From Planctomycetaceae bacterium (lineage in GTDB: Bacteria > Planctomycetota > Planctomycetia > Planctomycetales > Planctomycetaceae), in NCBI GenBank assembly GCA_021732845.1, contig JAKFUF010000131.1, positions 1 through 64,000 of the forward strand: a stretch of 64,000 nt of DNA, in the 5' to 3' direction. Each line of letters opens with the position of its first letter. The first letter of the stretch is position 1. Positions 1-8,384 of the stretch are shown piece after piece. The notes beneath the pieces were generated by a model. The model was not told where the DNA came from. It made no database searches and saw only the letters and a program-made list of their open reading frames with translations. Both the position numbers and the translations under genes were made by a program.

Positions 1-75
1 GTGCCCACGTTGCTGATGGTTGCCGGGGCGATCACCGCGGGGGCACTGGCGTGGCAACGGCAGCGGTGGGGATGA
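1..75 (+). CDS. C-terminal end of a membrane protein (partial)
   Basis: An open frame enters from the left edge and stops at TGA 73-75. The 24 visible residues are a hydrophobic stretch rich in Leu, Ala, Gly and Val followed by a basic end (WQRQRWG). That is the usual look of a last transmembrane helix with a positively charged cytoplasmic tail. The family cannot be told from so little sequence. The 134 bases before the next gene show no clear terminator. Confidence 0.5.
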   Translation: MPTLLMVAGAITAGALAWQRQRWG

Positions 76-209
76 GCGCGGCGGCGGCAGCAATGTCGAA
101 TTGCTTGCAACCCAACCCACCCTCCGCGAAATTGTTCAACGCCAGCATCGAACCACAATACGTGAGAATCTGTCATACTGCTTGAGCCAGAGCCGTGGGG
201 ACAGCAACC

Positions 210-536
210 ATGGACGACAACCCGCAACTAGGGCAATTCGTACCCGACGGCGAACGTCGGCGTGACGCCATCCACATTGCTCTCGCTCCCGTCATGGCGG
301 CGGAACGACTGGCACCGGGGCAGCATGTCGGGCTGGTTCAAGCAGACAACGTCGAACTGGTGGGTCCCTGCTCCCACAACATCGGGATTGTAGACCCCTT
401 CTTGACGACAAACGTCGAACCCGGCCAGCGGTTCTGGCTCTGTCTCTACCCAGGCACAGTCACCGGATTGCGGCATGTGTGGACCCACCCGGAATTTACG
501 GCTGCCGCTGCGGCCATGAGGGAGAAGCTGCGATGA
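210..536 (+). CDS. Conserved hypothetical protein, partner of the TIGR02996 gene
   Basis: This encodes 108 residues from ATG 210 (MDDNPQLGQF); an in-frame ATG at 195 would add five residues. The protein is compact and soluble, has no signal peptide or membrane helix, and carries conserved-looking blocks RDAIHIALAPV, GIVDPF, GQRFWLCLYP and TGLRHVWTHPEF. I recognise the pattern from planctomycete genomes, where such a protein precedes a repeat-companion gene, but no function is known. Its stop overlaps the next start in ATGA (533-536), so the two are probably translationally coupled. The reading frame is well supported by that coupling and by GC-rich third positions. Confidence 0.75.
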   Translation: MDDNPQLGQFVPDGERRRDAIHIALAPVMAAERLAPGQHVGLVQADNVELVGPCSHNIGIVDPFLTTNVEPGQRFWLCLYPGTVTGLRHVWTHPEFTAAAAAMREKLR

Positions 537-949
537 TCGACCGTCAGATTTTCCTCAAGGCCCTGGCCGACAACGAGGACGACTCCTCCACGCGACTGGT
601 CTATGCAGATTGGCTGGAGGAGCAAGGCGAACACGAAGAGGCCGACCGGCAACGCAGGTGGCCGGCGGCCAAAGAGTGGCTGCTCAAATTCGCCCGCGGC
701 CATTTCGGCTGGGGTCAGCCTGCCGAGGAATGCGAAGACGAAGAAGAGCGGATGTATACACCATACGCGATGCTGATGTACTTCCTGGAATGTCACGTCA
801 CCGGCGACTATTCGCTCTACTTCGACACCCCGTACGACTTTGATGACTACAGCGAAGAACTCTGGAAGAACTTCGAGATCGTGAGCGGACTGCAAGCCCC
901 CACGGGCGAATATCGCACGAAGATCCCGCCTTTCAGTTGTGCGTGCTAG
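533..949 (+). CDS. TIGR02996 (repeat-companion) domain protein
   Basis: This encodes 138 residues. The first 40 (MIDRQIFLKALADNEDD, then TRLVYADWLEEQG) match the TIGR02996 repeat-companion domain, a short N-terminal module expanded in planctomycetes and some myxobacteria and often found ahead of LRR-type repeats. Here no repeat follows; the rest is acidic (ECEDEEER) with a Tyr/Asp-rich tail. The ATG at 533 lies in the ATGA overlap with the upstream gene and starts exactly at the domain. An in-frame ATG at 479 would add 18 unrelated residues inside the previous gene and was not used. The molecular role of the domain is unknown. Confidence 0.8.
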   Translation: MIDRQIFLKALADNEDDSSTRLVYADWLEEQGEHEEADRQRRWPAAKEWLLKFARGHFGWGQPAEECEDEEERMYTPYAMLMYFLECHVTGDYSLYFDTPYDFDDYSEELWKNFEIVSGLQAPTGEYRTKIPPFSCAC

Positions 950-1128
950 CGGCTTGCGCTGAGGCACAGAAATGCGCTGTGATGAAGGGCCTTGGTCGCA
1001 AGGCGCGGCAACGCACGGTGATCAGAAACAACGACAGCCACGGACAGGATTCGTTCCGCGCCTCCTACCCTTCGCGGTCGTCAGCGTGTTCGCTCCGAGG
1101 GGCAACGCAAGAAAATGAAGATTGAACC

Positions 1129-1389
1129 ATGAATGTGACCCTCAAGTTTCCTCCCGAACTCGAGAGTGTGCTGCGACGCTGCGCGGCAGCCGCTGGCCAG
1201 GACGTAAACCCATTTGTGCAGAAAATCGTCGCTGAAAACCTCGACCTGAAAACTGAGACAACGGCTGTGAATCGTGTCTCCTCGGGAAAATTCGTCGAAC
1301 TCCTGGAATCATGGATCGCTTTGCATCCGGTACTCGATCACGCGGTCGATGACAGTCGGGAGTCGATCTACTCAGGCTGTGGTGAATGA
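1129..1389 (+). CDS. Antitoxin-like protein, toxin partner lost
   Basis: This encodes 86 residues starting MNVTLKFPPELESVLRR, a beta strand then helix typical of the N-terminus of ribbon-helix-helix or small VapB-type antitoxins. The C-terminal part (VDDSRESIYSG) resembles the toxin-binding tail of planctomycete antitoxins paired with PIN-domain toxins. Its stop lies in an ATGA overlap (1386-1389) with a start codon, the usual geometry of an antitoxin-toxin operon. The downstream frame reads only MNVLL before a stop (see next entry). As it stands it is an orphan antitoxin. The assignment rests on fold-like pattern and gene arrangement, not a firm family match. Confidence 0.55.
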   Translation: MNVTLKFPPELESVLRRCAAAAGQDVNPFVQKIVAENLDLKTETTAVNRVSSGKFVELLESWIALHPVLDHAVDDSRESIYSGCGE

Positions 1390-1403
1390 ACGTCCTGCTC
1401 TGA
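1386..1403 (+). pseudogene. Vestige of a PIN-type toxin start
   Basis: The ATG overlapping the antitoxin stop reads MNVLL and then TGA (1401-1403). PIN toxins typically begin M-x-(I/V)-L-(I/L)-D-T-N, so five residues fit before the frame closes at the position expected for the first catalytic Asp. No further PIN motif is readable in the next 200 bases, so nearly all of the toxin appears deleted. This is inferred from geometry and five residues only. Confidence 0.35.
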
Positions 1404-1634
1404 GGTTGTTCCAACAGTTCGACGCCATAAGACACACTGTGAAATTTGAAATCTGAAATTTGAGATTCTTTCACCCGATTCATTACGGAGCGCCGCAACA
1501 TCCAAAGGCATCCTTCCCGAGCCCCTGCCCCAACGTGCAGCAAACCTGCTCACCAACTATAGTTCACCCTGCGGCGACTGAACGATGGCGTGGGTCGCAG
1601 GACAGATTGGTAGATTTACGATGGGCTGCGACCG

Positions 1635-2414
1635 ATGAAGCAGCGGCAACTGGTGCTGTTGGGGACGGGGACGAGCAATGGCGTTCCGATGATCGGCTGT
1701 CACTGCGCGGTCTGTAAGTCAGGGCATCCGCGGAATCAGCGGACCCGGTCCGGGGTGATGGTGCCCGGTCCCGAGGGGAATTTTCTGTTCGACACCTGCC
1801 CCGAACTGCGGCTGCAGTTGGTGCGGGAGAAGATCGATGCCATCCATGCGGCGGTGTTCACCCACGGGCATGCCGACCACATCTTCGGGCTCGACGACCT
1901 GCGGCTGTGCCAGTACCGCAACCGGCAGCCGATGGCGCTGTACTGTGAGGAACTGGTCGAATCCCGACTCCGGGCGTCGTTCGATTATGCCTTTGCCGCT
2001 CCGGACCCCACCATGCACCCCGGCGCGACACCGCACTTCCTGCTGAAGCGGATTTCCACCGAACCGTTTGAAGTGCTGGGTTTGAAGGTTCAGCCGATCC
2101 GGTTGCAGCATGGACGGATGCCGATTCTGGGGTTTCGGCTGGGTGACGTGGCGTTTTGTACGGATGTCAGCCGGATTCCGGATGAAAGCTGGCCGCTCTT
2201 GGAGGGGCTGGATGTCCTGATTATTGATGCCCTGCACGATGAGCCACACCCCACGCATTTCAGCATTGCGCAGAGTTTGACGGTGGTGGAAAAGGTGCGG
2301 CCCCGACAGGCGTACTTCACCCACCTTTCGCACCGGCTGGATCATGACCTTACGAACGCCCGCCTGCCCCACCATGTGGCCCTGGCCTATGATGGGCTGA
2401 GGATCAATTTTTGA
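1635..2414 (+). CDS. MBL-fold metallo-hydrolase, PhnP-like
   Basis: This encodes 259 residues. The metallo-beta-lactamase signature THGHADH sits at residues 76-82. Later ligand positions are CTDVSRI, the Asp in LIIDALHDE, and a C-terminal HLSH. The N-terminus TGTSNGVPMIGC followed by CxC and Cys resembles the PhnP/cyclic-phosphodiesterase branch, where Cys residues bind a structural zinc. Family knowledge suggests a phosphodiesterase on cyclic (phospho)nucleotide-like or ribosyl phosphate substrates in the cytoplasm. No phn genes are nearby, so a role in phosphonate use is not supported. The start ATG 1635 gives the expected N-terminal strand. A 245-base spacer separates it from the antitoxin. 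Confidence 0.85.
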   Translation: MKQRQLVLLGTGTSNGVPMIGCHCAVCKSGHPRNQRTRSGVMVPGPEGNFLFDTCPELRLQLVREKIDAIHAAVFTHGHADHIFGLDDLRLCQYRNRQPMALYCEELVESRLRASFDYAFAAPDPTMHPGATPHFLLKRISTEPFEVLGLKVQPIRLQHGRMPILGFRLGDVAFCTDVSRIPDESWPLLEGLDVLIIDALHDEPHPTHFSIAQSLTVVEKVRPRQAYFTHLSHRLDHDLTNARLPHHVALAYDGLRINF

Positions 2415-2424
2415 ACGGTTTCCC

Positions 2425-2472
2425 GTAGCGTCGGCTTTAGCCGACACACGTTTCGGCTAAAGGCAAAACTAC
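2425..2472. repeat. Short palindrome of the GTCGGCT/AGCCGAC type
   Basis: A perfect 7-bp stem with a 2-base loop lies at 2430-2445, just after the MBL gene, followed by a second degenerate copy (TTTCGGCTAAAGGC). The same GTCGGCT..AGCCGACGCTACG words recur inside the tandem array at 52.3-53.0 kb, so this is one copy of a dispersed palindrome. It may also act as a weak transcription stop, but has no T-tract. Confidence 0.5.
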
Positions 2473-2488
2473 AGTTCGAGGATTCAAC

Positions 2489-3637
2489 ATGCTACGCAGT
2501 GTTCTGTGGATCGTGATCGTGTCGCTGTCGCTCGGCTCGGCTTTGGCTGCCGATGCGCCGGCCGAAACACTGTCGCTGTTTGACGGCAAGTCGCTGCACG
2601 GCTGGACGGTGGAAAACCAGGCGCAGATCGTCGTCGAGGACGAACTGCTGGTGCTGAAGGGTGGCAACGGCTGGCTGCGGAGCGATTTCCAGTACACGAA
2701 TTTTGTCTGGCACGTCGAATGGAAGGCCCTCCAGGCCGAGAAATATGATGCCGGCCTCTACATTCGCACGCCCGCGGAAGGGATGCCGTTTCCCAAGAAC
2801 GGCTACCAGATCAACCTGCTGCAGGACAAGGAAGGCAACATTGGCAACCTGCCCGGCGCGGCGAGCACCGGCCTCGTGAAGCGTGGCGAATGGAACGCCT
2901 TTGACATCACTGTGGTCGGCGACACCGTGGCTCTCGCCATCAACGGGAAACCAGCCTACAAGGCGGCAGGGCTCAAGAACGCCCGGGGCTACATTGGCAT
3001 TCAGTGCGAAGTCCCGCTCGGCGGACAGTACCAGTTTCGCAATCTGCAGATCCAGGAATTGGGGTTCACACCATTGTTCAATGGCAAGGATCTGGCCGGT
3101 TGGGAGGGCGCGGAGGCCGCGGCTGAGTTGTGCTGGAAAGCGGTTGATGGGGTGATTCAATGCACGGGCGCGAAAGGCCCGTGGCTCCGCACCGCCAAGG
3201 AGTACGACGACTTCACGCTGCGCTACGAATACCAGGTCTCGCCGGGCGGCAACAGCGGCATCTATGTCCGTGTTCCGAAGGATGGCAACCATCACCGCAA
3301 AGACGCGACTGAACCCGCCGCAGGCTTTGAAGTCCAGGTGATCGACGATGCAGCGCCGGAGTACAAGGCGCTGAAGGATTACCAGTACAGCGCTTCGGTG
3401 TATGACATTTCCGGAGCCACGCCCCGCGTCTGCAAGCCGGCAGGCGAGTGGAATTCGATGGAGATCACCTGCAAAGGGCAGCAGGTCACCGTCCAACACA
3501 ACGGAAAAACCGTCGTTCACATCACCGCCGAGACGCATCCCCTGCTCGCCCTGAGAAGCACCAGGGGATTTCTGGGCCTGCAAAACCACAGCACCAAGGT
3601 GCTGTTCCGCAACCTGCGTGTGGGGCCGGCAGAGTAG
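2489..3637 (+). CDS. Secreted double DUF1080 (3-keto-disaccharide hydrolase) protein
   Basis: This encodes 382 residues. A signal peptide (MLRSVLWIVIVSLSLGSALA) is followed by two concanavalin-like DUF1080 domains, roughly residues 25-185 and 190-380. Each begins with the family hallmark: SLFDGKSLHGW in the first and PLFNGKDLAGWEG in the second. Typical inner motifs GLYIRTP and GIYVRVP are also present. DUF1080 members hydrolyse or bind 3-keto-glycosides and are heavily expanded in planctomycetes, consistent with polysaccharide use outside the inner membrane. Two domains in one chain suggest an internal duplication, though they are now clearly different. The start is the only ATG ahead of the signal peptide. 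Confidence 0.88.
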   Translation: MLRSVLWIVIVSLSLGSALAADAPAETLSLFDGKSLHGWTVENQAQIVVEDELLVLKGGNGWLRSDFQYTNFVWHVEWKALQAEKYDAGLYIRTPAEGMPFPKNGYQINLLQDKEGNIGNLPGAASTGLVKRGEWNAFDITVVGDTVALAINGKPAYKAAGLKNARGYIGIQCEVPLGGQYQFRNLQIQELGFTPLFNGKDLAGWEGAEAAAELCWKAVDGVIQCTGAKGPWLRTAKEYDDFTLRYEYQVSPGGNSGIYVRVPKDGNHHRKDATEPAAGFEVQVIDDAAPEYKALKDYQYSASVYDISGATPRVCKPAGEWNSMEITCKGQQVTVQHNGKTVVHITAETHPLLALRSTRGFLGLQNHSTKVLFRNLRVGPAE

Positions 3638-4151
3638 TTTTCGCGCGCCTGGAAGAACCGCGACGCGCAGGCTTATCGTCTAGGTGGAAAAGGGCGCACG
3701 CAAAGGCGCGAAGGCGCAAAGAAAGTGTGTGGCACGGTATTCCAGTGAGACGGCCTCGTTCCAGATTGGTCTCAGGATGCAATACATTCTCTTTGCGCCT
3801 TCGCGCCTTTGCGTGCCACTCTCAGAACTGAACGTCCTGACCGACAGTTCAAGCCTTTGTCACAAGCTTCAGCATCAATTTTCATTCGTCGGTCACTTTC
3901 CTCAGACCCGATCGACGGATCAGCGGGTTTAATTCCCATCGCGATTTGAACTGGAGTCTTCGTCCGAAGCCAAAATTTACAAATCCGCAAGACGCCGCCC
4001 CGAAACAGGGCAGCCAAGTGGTAACGCACCGACGGTGTCAGGCCACCATGAGAGCGGCGGTGGACATTCAACTCGAGTTCCTGGGATGAGCTGCTATTCT
4101 GAACTCGGCCGCTCCTTCCCTTCCGCACGTTCTGTGACAAGGCTGTTCACG
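3638..4151. other. 514-base spacer with an interspersed inverted repeat
   Basis: No gene was found. The spacer holds a pair of perfectly matching 26-bp inverted arms at 3697-3722 and 3790-3815, built on the words GCAAAGGCGCGAAGGCGCAAA, 67 bases apart. The remaining 330 bases, leading into the PQQ-propeller gene, are lower in GC and probably carry its promoter, although no convincing -35/-10 pair was identified. Confidence 0.6.
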
Positions 4152-5450
4152 ATGCTCCGATTGATTCATAGAGGGAATGGGCTCTGTCTGGCGGCTGCCC
4201 TGGTGCTGCTGACAACAACCTGCTTGACGAACGCGGCGGACTGGCCGCGTTTCCGCGGGCCGAACGGATCGGCCGTGAGCGAGGCTCAAGACCTCCCGAC
4301 GAAGTGGGACGACAAGACGAATCTGCTGTGGAAGACCCCGCTCCCAGGTCCCGGCAGCTCCAGTCCGATTGTGGTTGGCGAACGGGTCTACCTCACCAGC
4401 TACACCGGCTATGGTGCCGACCGGTCTGCTCCCGGCGACATCCAAAAACTGGAACGGCACCTGATTTGTGCATCACTGGCGGACGGCAAGATTCTCTGGG
4501 ACAAGGCGGTCGCCGCGGCTCAGCCAGAAGACCCGTTTCAGGGGTTCATTCGCGACCATGGCTATGCGACAAGCACGCCGGCATCGGATGGCGAGCGGGT
4601 CTATGTGTTCTATGGCAAGTCGGGTGTGCTGGCCTACGATCTGGACGGCAACGAGTTGTGGCGGGCCCCGGTTGGCACGGGTTCGGCCAAGAACCGCTGG
4701 GGGACCGGTTCCAGCCCGATCATTTACAAAAATCTGGTGATCGTGAACGCCGCCGCCGAGAGCCGCGCGATGGTCGGTCTCGACAAACTGACCGGCAAGG
4801 AAATCTGGAAGTCTGACGCGGACAATCTGTTTGGTTCCTGGTCCACTCCCGTCATGGTGGACGCCCCCGAAGGCAAGCAGGAACTGGTCGTCAGTGCCCC
4901 CTACGAACTGTGGGGCTTCGACCCGGAGACCGGCAAGTTTCTGTGGTATGCCGATGCCGTGGCCGATGACACGATCTGTGGCAGCGTGGTGACCCGCGGC
5001 AACATCGTCTATGCCGTGGGCGGCCGCGGCGGCAGTGCCGTGGCGATTACCTCCGGGGGACGCGGCGACGTTTCCAAGACCAAGACCCTGTGGAACAAGT
5101 CGCTGAGTTCCTATGTGCCTTCGCCGGTGCTCGCGGGCGACCGGATCTTCTGCGTGAATGAACGCGGCATCCTCGGCTGCCTGAACGCCAAGGACGGCCA
5201 TCAGGAATTTCAGGCGCGGCTCTCGAACGCCGGCAGCATCTATGCCTCGCCCGTGGCCGCCGATGGGAAGGTGTTCCTCGTGACCCGCCAGAACGGCACG
5301 TTCGTGATCGCCGCCGATGGCGACGGCAAAAGCCTGGCGCTCAACAAATTCGACGACGACAGTGACTTCAACGCCAGCCCGGCCGTCGCCAACGGAAAAC
5401 TGCTGCTGCGCTCGAACCGGGCGTTGTATTGCGTGGGGAACAAGCGCTGA
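4152..5450 (+). CDS. Exported PQQ-like beta-propeller protein
   Basis: This encodes 432 residues from ATG 4152. A basic start and hydrophobic core (CLAAALVLLTTTCLTNA) form a signal peptide. Mature protein begins DWPRFRGPNGSAVSEA, the standard opening of planctomycete outer-membrane/periplasmic PQQ-repeat proteins. Seven or eight propeller blades follow, seen as repeated LLWKTPLPG, GKILWDKA, GNELWRAPV, GKEIWKSD and GKFLWYAD strands. The family resembles BamB and quinoprotein dehydrogenase propellers, but no catalytic domain or cytochrome partner is present, so a scaffold or sugar-related binding role is more likely than dehydrogenase activity. An in-frame ATG at 4035 would bury the signal peptide and was rejected. 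It converges on the next gene with only 14 bases between. Confidence 0.85.
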   Translation: MLRLIHRGNGLCLAAALVLLTTTCLTNAADWPRFRGPNGSAVSEAQDLPTKWDDKTNLLWKTPLPGPGSSSPIVVGERVYLTSYTGYGADRSAPGDIQKLERHLICASLADGKILWDKAVAAAQPEDPFQGFIRDHGYATSTPASDGERVYVFYGKSGVLAYDLDGNELWRAPVGTGSAKNRWGTGSSPIIYKNLVIVNAAAESRAMVGLDKLTGKEIWKSDADNLFGSWSTPVMVDAPEGKQELVVSAPYELWGFDPETGKFLWYADAVADDTICGSVVTRGNIVYAVGGRGGSAVAITSGGRGDVSKTKTLWNKSLSSYVPSPVLAGDRIFCVNERGILGCLNAKDGHQEFQARLSNAGSIYASPVAADGKVFLVTRQNGTFVIAADGDGKSLALNKFDDDSDFNASPAVANGKLLLRSNRALYCVGNKR

Positions 5451-5464
5451 AGTCCAGGCCCGCA

Positions 5465-6400
5465 TCACTTGGCCTTCGGCTGCTCCACCTCGTACTTAAC
5501 CTTGAGATACAGGGTGAACTGGACCATCGGTTCGACCACGACGGGGTTGATTACATGGTCGAACCCGTCAGCGTCGAGATTGTTGAAAACGAAGGTGCGG
5601 CTCTTGCGCGCCCTGACAATCGTTCTCTGGTTGCGTTCGACGTTCGAATCGACGTTCGATGACTCTGCGGCGACGAAGGAGTCGTACATCTCCGTGGGAT
5701 AGTGCGTGGCATACCGTTCCGCATAGATCTGTGCGGGCGGAACGAGCTTGATCCCCAGCAGCTTCTCATAACGGCTGGACTTTTTCTGGATGATCTTCGC
5801 CGCCTCGTCCATCAACATGTCCTGAATCGGCTGGACCTCCTTGACGATGTAGTCCACTTTGATCAGGTCATGAATCTGGAAGCGGGCGGCGGCGACAATC
5901 ATTTTGTCCAGCCGCGCCGGATCGGTGTAACGGATGTGGATGTTTTTCTTCAGCTCGAAGCCCACCAGCTTTTCCCGCGCCACGTCGCCGGCCACTTCAA
6001 AGCCGTAGATCTTCGTCTGTGAGATGAAATCGACATGCACTTCGGTCTTGTCGACCCCCAGCGTACCCAGTGCATCCCTGAACTGCCGAACGACTGCATC
6101 GATCTTCTGCGTGCATTCCTCCGTCGTCGCCCCCTCTTGGGCGACCCCGAAGACCGCCACGTATTCGTCCGCCTTCACATTCATCAGCACTTCCGCCTCC
6201 ACGAAAGTCGTGGTGCTCGTCGGCGGCAGTTCGGTCTGGGGCAAGAGGTGCTTTCCGCGCTCCCGCGCCTTCGCCCGCTCTTTCGCGTGCGATTCCGAGT
6301 AGCCCAGGTTTCCGCTCACCTGCGCCCGGCAGATGTTGGGGCTGTGCAGGAACGAAATCAATGCAAGGGCTGTCGGCACGAGAACCAGGATGCGGGGCAT
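5465..6400 (-). CDS. SIMPL (DUF541) domain protein, exported
   Basis: This encodes 311 residues from ATG 6400. The signal peptide is MPRILVLVPTALALISF up to the Ala-Gln junction in CRAQVSG. The body carries DUF541/SIMPL features: VKADEYVAVFGVAQEGATTEE, then KTEVHVDFISQ, VGFELKKNIHIRYTDPARLDKM and a C-terminal FTLYLKVKYEV strand. SIMPL proteins are periplasmic and often linked to oxidative stress, with no known enzymatic activity. An open frame extends upstream to 6667, but those 89 residues lack coding character and would hide the signal peptide, so 6400 was chosen. The gene converges with the PQQ protein and is divergent from the thioredoxin-like gene. Confidence 0.85.
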   Translation of the reverse strand: MPRILVLVPTALALISFLHSPNICRAQVSGNLGYSESHAKERAKARERGKHLLPQTELPPTSTTTFVEAEVLMNVKADEYVAVFGVAQEGATTEECTQKIDAVVRQFRDALGTLGVDKTEVHVDFISQTKIYGFEVAGDVAREKLVGFELKKNIHIRYTDPARLDKMIVAAARFQIHDLIKVDYIVKEVQPIQDMLMDEAAKIIQKKSSRYEKLLGIKLVPPAQIYAERYATHYPTEMYDSFVAAESSNVDSNVERNQRTIVRARKSRTFVFNNLDADGFDHVINPVVVEPMVQFTLYLKVKYEVEQPKAK

Positions 6401-6648
6401 GATCGGATTCCGGTGAATGGGGATGGTGTGAGCCACCGTTGGCACTGCGGCAGAATAGCAGACGGGGAAGCGCTGGTCGTTCCGCCGAGATGCGGCTCGT
6501 GAAACTGCCCGCGGGTTAAGAGCGAACCTCTTGTCGCTCAGCATGGCCGCGCGACACATTCCCGCCGGTTGACGCGGTTGCAACCGGACGGCTATGGTTT
6601 CACCAACGCGCATGCGGACGATCTGTCGTGTTTTCAAAGGAGCCGACA

Positions 6649-7302
6649 ATGAGGCGGAAACTGACACCTGGACTCACCCACCTCTGCCTGATCCTGGCAG
6701 CAACGGCTGGACTGGCACTCATCCCCCCAACCGTGGCTCAAGCCGGCGAATTCAACGAAGTCCTCAAGATTGGCGATGCCGGCCCCGCCTGGTCGGAACT
6801 GCCGGGCGTCGACGGGAAGCCCCATTCGCTGGCCGATTTGAAGGACAAGGCTGTCGTCGTCGTGACCTTCACCTGCAACAGTTGCCCCGTGGCTACCGCC
6901 TATGAAGACCGCCTGAAGGAGTTCGTCAAGCAGTATGCGGACAAGGAGGGCGGCGTGGCCGTGGTGGCCATCAACGTCAACAAGGTCGCCGAGGACAGCC
7001 TGCCCAAGATGGAGGAGCGAGCCAAGGCGAAAGACTATAACTTCGCCTACCTGTACGACGATTCGCAGAAAATCGCCAAGGCCTACGGAGCAGTGTTCAC
7101 TCCAGAGTTCTTTGTGCTGAACAAAGAGCGAAAAGTCGTCTACATGGGCAAGATGGACGACAACACCGAAAGCGACAAGGTCAAGAGCCGCTACGTCGAA
7201 ATGGCGGTCCAGGCGACGCTCAAGGGCGAAAAACCCGCGACTGCGGAAACGCTGGGCGTCGGCTGCCGAATCCGCTACGTCCGTGAACGGAAGAAGAACT
7301 GA
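6649..7302 (+). CDS. Exported thioredoxin-like/AhpC-TSA family protein
   Basis: This encodes 217 residues. The signal peptide ends near residue 32 (TVAQA). A redoxin fold follows with a vicinal Cys pair CNSC at residues 76-79 after the strand VVVVTFT, and the cis-Pro strand TPEFFVLN later. Helper strands VAVVAINVN and YLYDDSQKIAKAYGAV fit AhpC/TSA-type periplasmic oxidoreductases common in planctomycetes. Likely role: thiol-disulphide exchange outside the cytoplasm. The start is decided by an AAAGGAG ribosome site at 6636-6642, seven bases before ATG 6649; an in-frame ATG at 6628 would include that site. The C-terminal tail (VGCRIRYVRERKKN) is basic and unusual. Confidence 0.85.
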   Translation: MRRKLTPGLTHLCLILAATAGLALIPPTVAQAGEFNEVLKIGDAGPAWSELPGVDGKPHSLADLKDKAVVVVTFTCNSCPVATAYEDRLKEFVKQYADKEGGVAVVAINVNKVAEDSLPKMEERAKAKDYNFAYLYDDSQKIAKAYGAVFTPEFFVLNKERKVVYMGKMDDNTESDKVKSRYVEMAVQATLKGEKPATAETLGVGCRIRYVRERKKN

Positions 7303-7335
7303 AGTGGGCTGTCGTCCTTCCTATGCCGCGATGCA

Positions 7336-7377
7336 CCAAAGCATTGGTCATTGCTTCATTGGTCATTGAGTCATTTT
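7336..7377. repeat. CATTGGTCATTG interspersed repeat, copy 1
   Basis: Two near-identical 12-mers in tandem (GCATTGGTCATTG, then TCATTGGTCATTG) end in AGTCATTTT. Two further copies of the same word series occur at 18.36-18.52 kb in opposite orientations. It lies in the spacer before the FAH-family gene. Confidence 0.6.
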
Positions 7378-7402
7378 CACAAATCAATTCATGGGGTGAG
7401 AG

Positions 7403-8359
7403 ATGCGGATTTGCCGGGTGCAGCTCAACGGTCGGCCTCAGCTTGGGTTCTACGATGAACAGCGGATCATTCCTCTGGAGGTCGCGGCACTCGTTTACAG
7501 CCACGCACTGGGCAAAACCATCGAACTGCCTGCCTCAGACTGCCTGCTCAACGTCCTCCCCGGTGGCTCAGCCTTTTCCGCCGTCAAGACGCTGGCCGAC
7601 TGGGTGGCCGGCAACGGCCCGTCGATCCCCAACTCCGTGACCATCCCCCTGCCCCAGGCCAAGCTGCTGGTCCCGATTCCCAAGCCCAACAAGATCTTCC
7701 TCCTCGCGGGCAACTATGCCGACCACATTCGCGAAGGCGGCGGCCTGGCGGCCGAGCGGGCCGAGACATTTCCCTACGTGTTCATGAAGCCCGCCAGCAC
7801 CACGCTGGTGAACCCCGGCGATCCCGTGCGTGTCCCCTCCGTGTCGCCCGGCGCGATCGACTGGGAACTGGAACTGGCCGTGATCATTGGCAAGACCTGC
7901 AAAGGCGTGAAGGAAGCCGACGCCCTGAATTACGTGGCTGGCTACACCGTCATCAATGACATTTCCAACCGCAAGTTCAAGCCGAACCCCGGCCGCAGCA
8001 AGCGCGAGAAGGACGGCTTCTTCGACTGGCTGCATGGCAAGTGGCACGACAGCTTCTGCCCCAGCGGACCCTGCGCCGTCTCTGCCGACGCCGTTCCCGA
8101 CCCGCAAAAACTGCCGATGAACCTGAAGCTCAACGGCGAAATCCGCCAGAACGCCTCCACCGCCCTGCAGATCTTCCCCGTCGCCGCCGTGATCGAATTC
8201 ATCTCCAGCTTCGTCACCCTGGAACCCGGCGACCTGATCTCCACCGGCACCCCCGCCGGCGTCGGCAACACCACCGGCACCTATTTGAAGGCCGGAGACA
8301 AGCTGGAAGCGACGATCGAGGGGATTGGGACGCTGGTGTCGCCGGTGGTGGGAGAATAA
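7403..8359 (+). CDS. Fumarylacetoacetate hydrolase (FAH) family protein
   Basis: This encodes 318 residues. The C-terminal two thirds carry the FAH fold: start of domain KIFLLAGNYADHIRE, metal-ligand Glu155/Glu157 in DWELELAVIIG and Asp186 in VINDISNR, and the Gly-rich end LISTGTPAGVG. The N-terminal 90 residues form the small accessory domain seen in 2-hydroxyhepta-2,4-diene-1,7-dioate isomerase/ureidoglycolate-lyase-like members. The reaction is probably Mg2+-dependent cleavage or decarboxylation of a beta-keto acid, but the substrate cannot be told. No other catabolic genes of the homogentisate or homoprotocatechuate pathways are present. The next gene starts 25 bases downstream. Confidence 0.88.
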   Translation: MRICRVQLNGRPQLGFYDEQRIIPLEVAALVYSHALGKTIELPASDCLLNVLPGGSAFSAVKTLADWVAGNGPSIPNSVTIPLPQAKLLVPIPKPNKIFLLAGNYADHIREGGGLAAERAETFPYVFMKPASTTLVNPGDPVRVPSVSPGAIDWELELAVIIGKTCKGVKEADALNYVAGYTVINDISNRKFKPNPGRSKREKDGFFDWLHGKWHDSFCPSGPCAVSADAVPDPQKLPMNLKLNGEIRQNASTALQIFPVAAVIEFISSFVTLEPGDLISTGTPAGVGNTTGTYLKAGDKLEATIEGIGTLVSPVVGE

Positions 8360-8370
8360 CCGTGATCTGC

Positions 8371-8376
8371 GGAGGG
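8371..8376 (+). promoter_or_regulatory. Ribosome binding site that fixes a GTG start
   Basis: GGAGGG lies eight bases ahead of GTG 8385, giving ideal Shine-Dalgarno spacing. The nearest in-frame ATG (8325) is inside the FAH gene and would add 20 residues unrelated to AAA15 proteins, so the GTG is the likely start of the ATPase. Confidence 0.7.
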
Positions 8377-8384
8377 TTCAGTCC

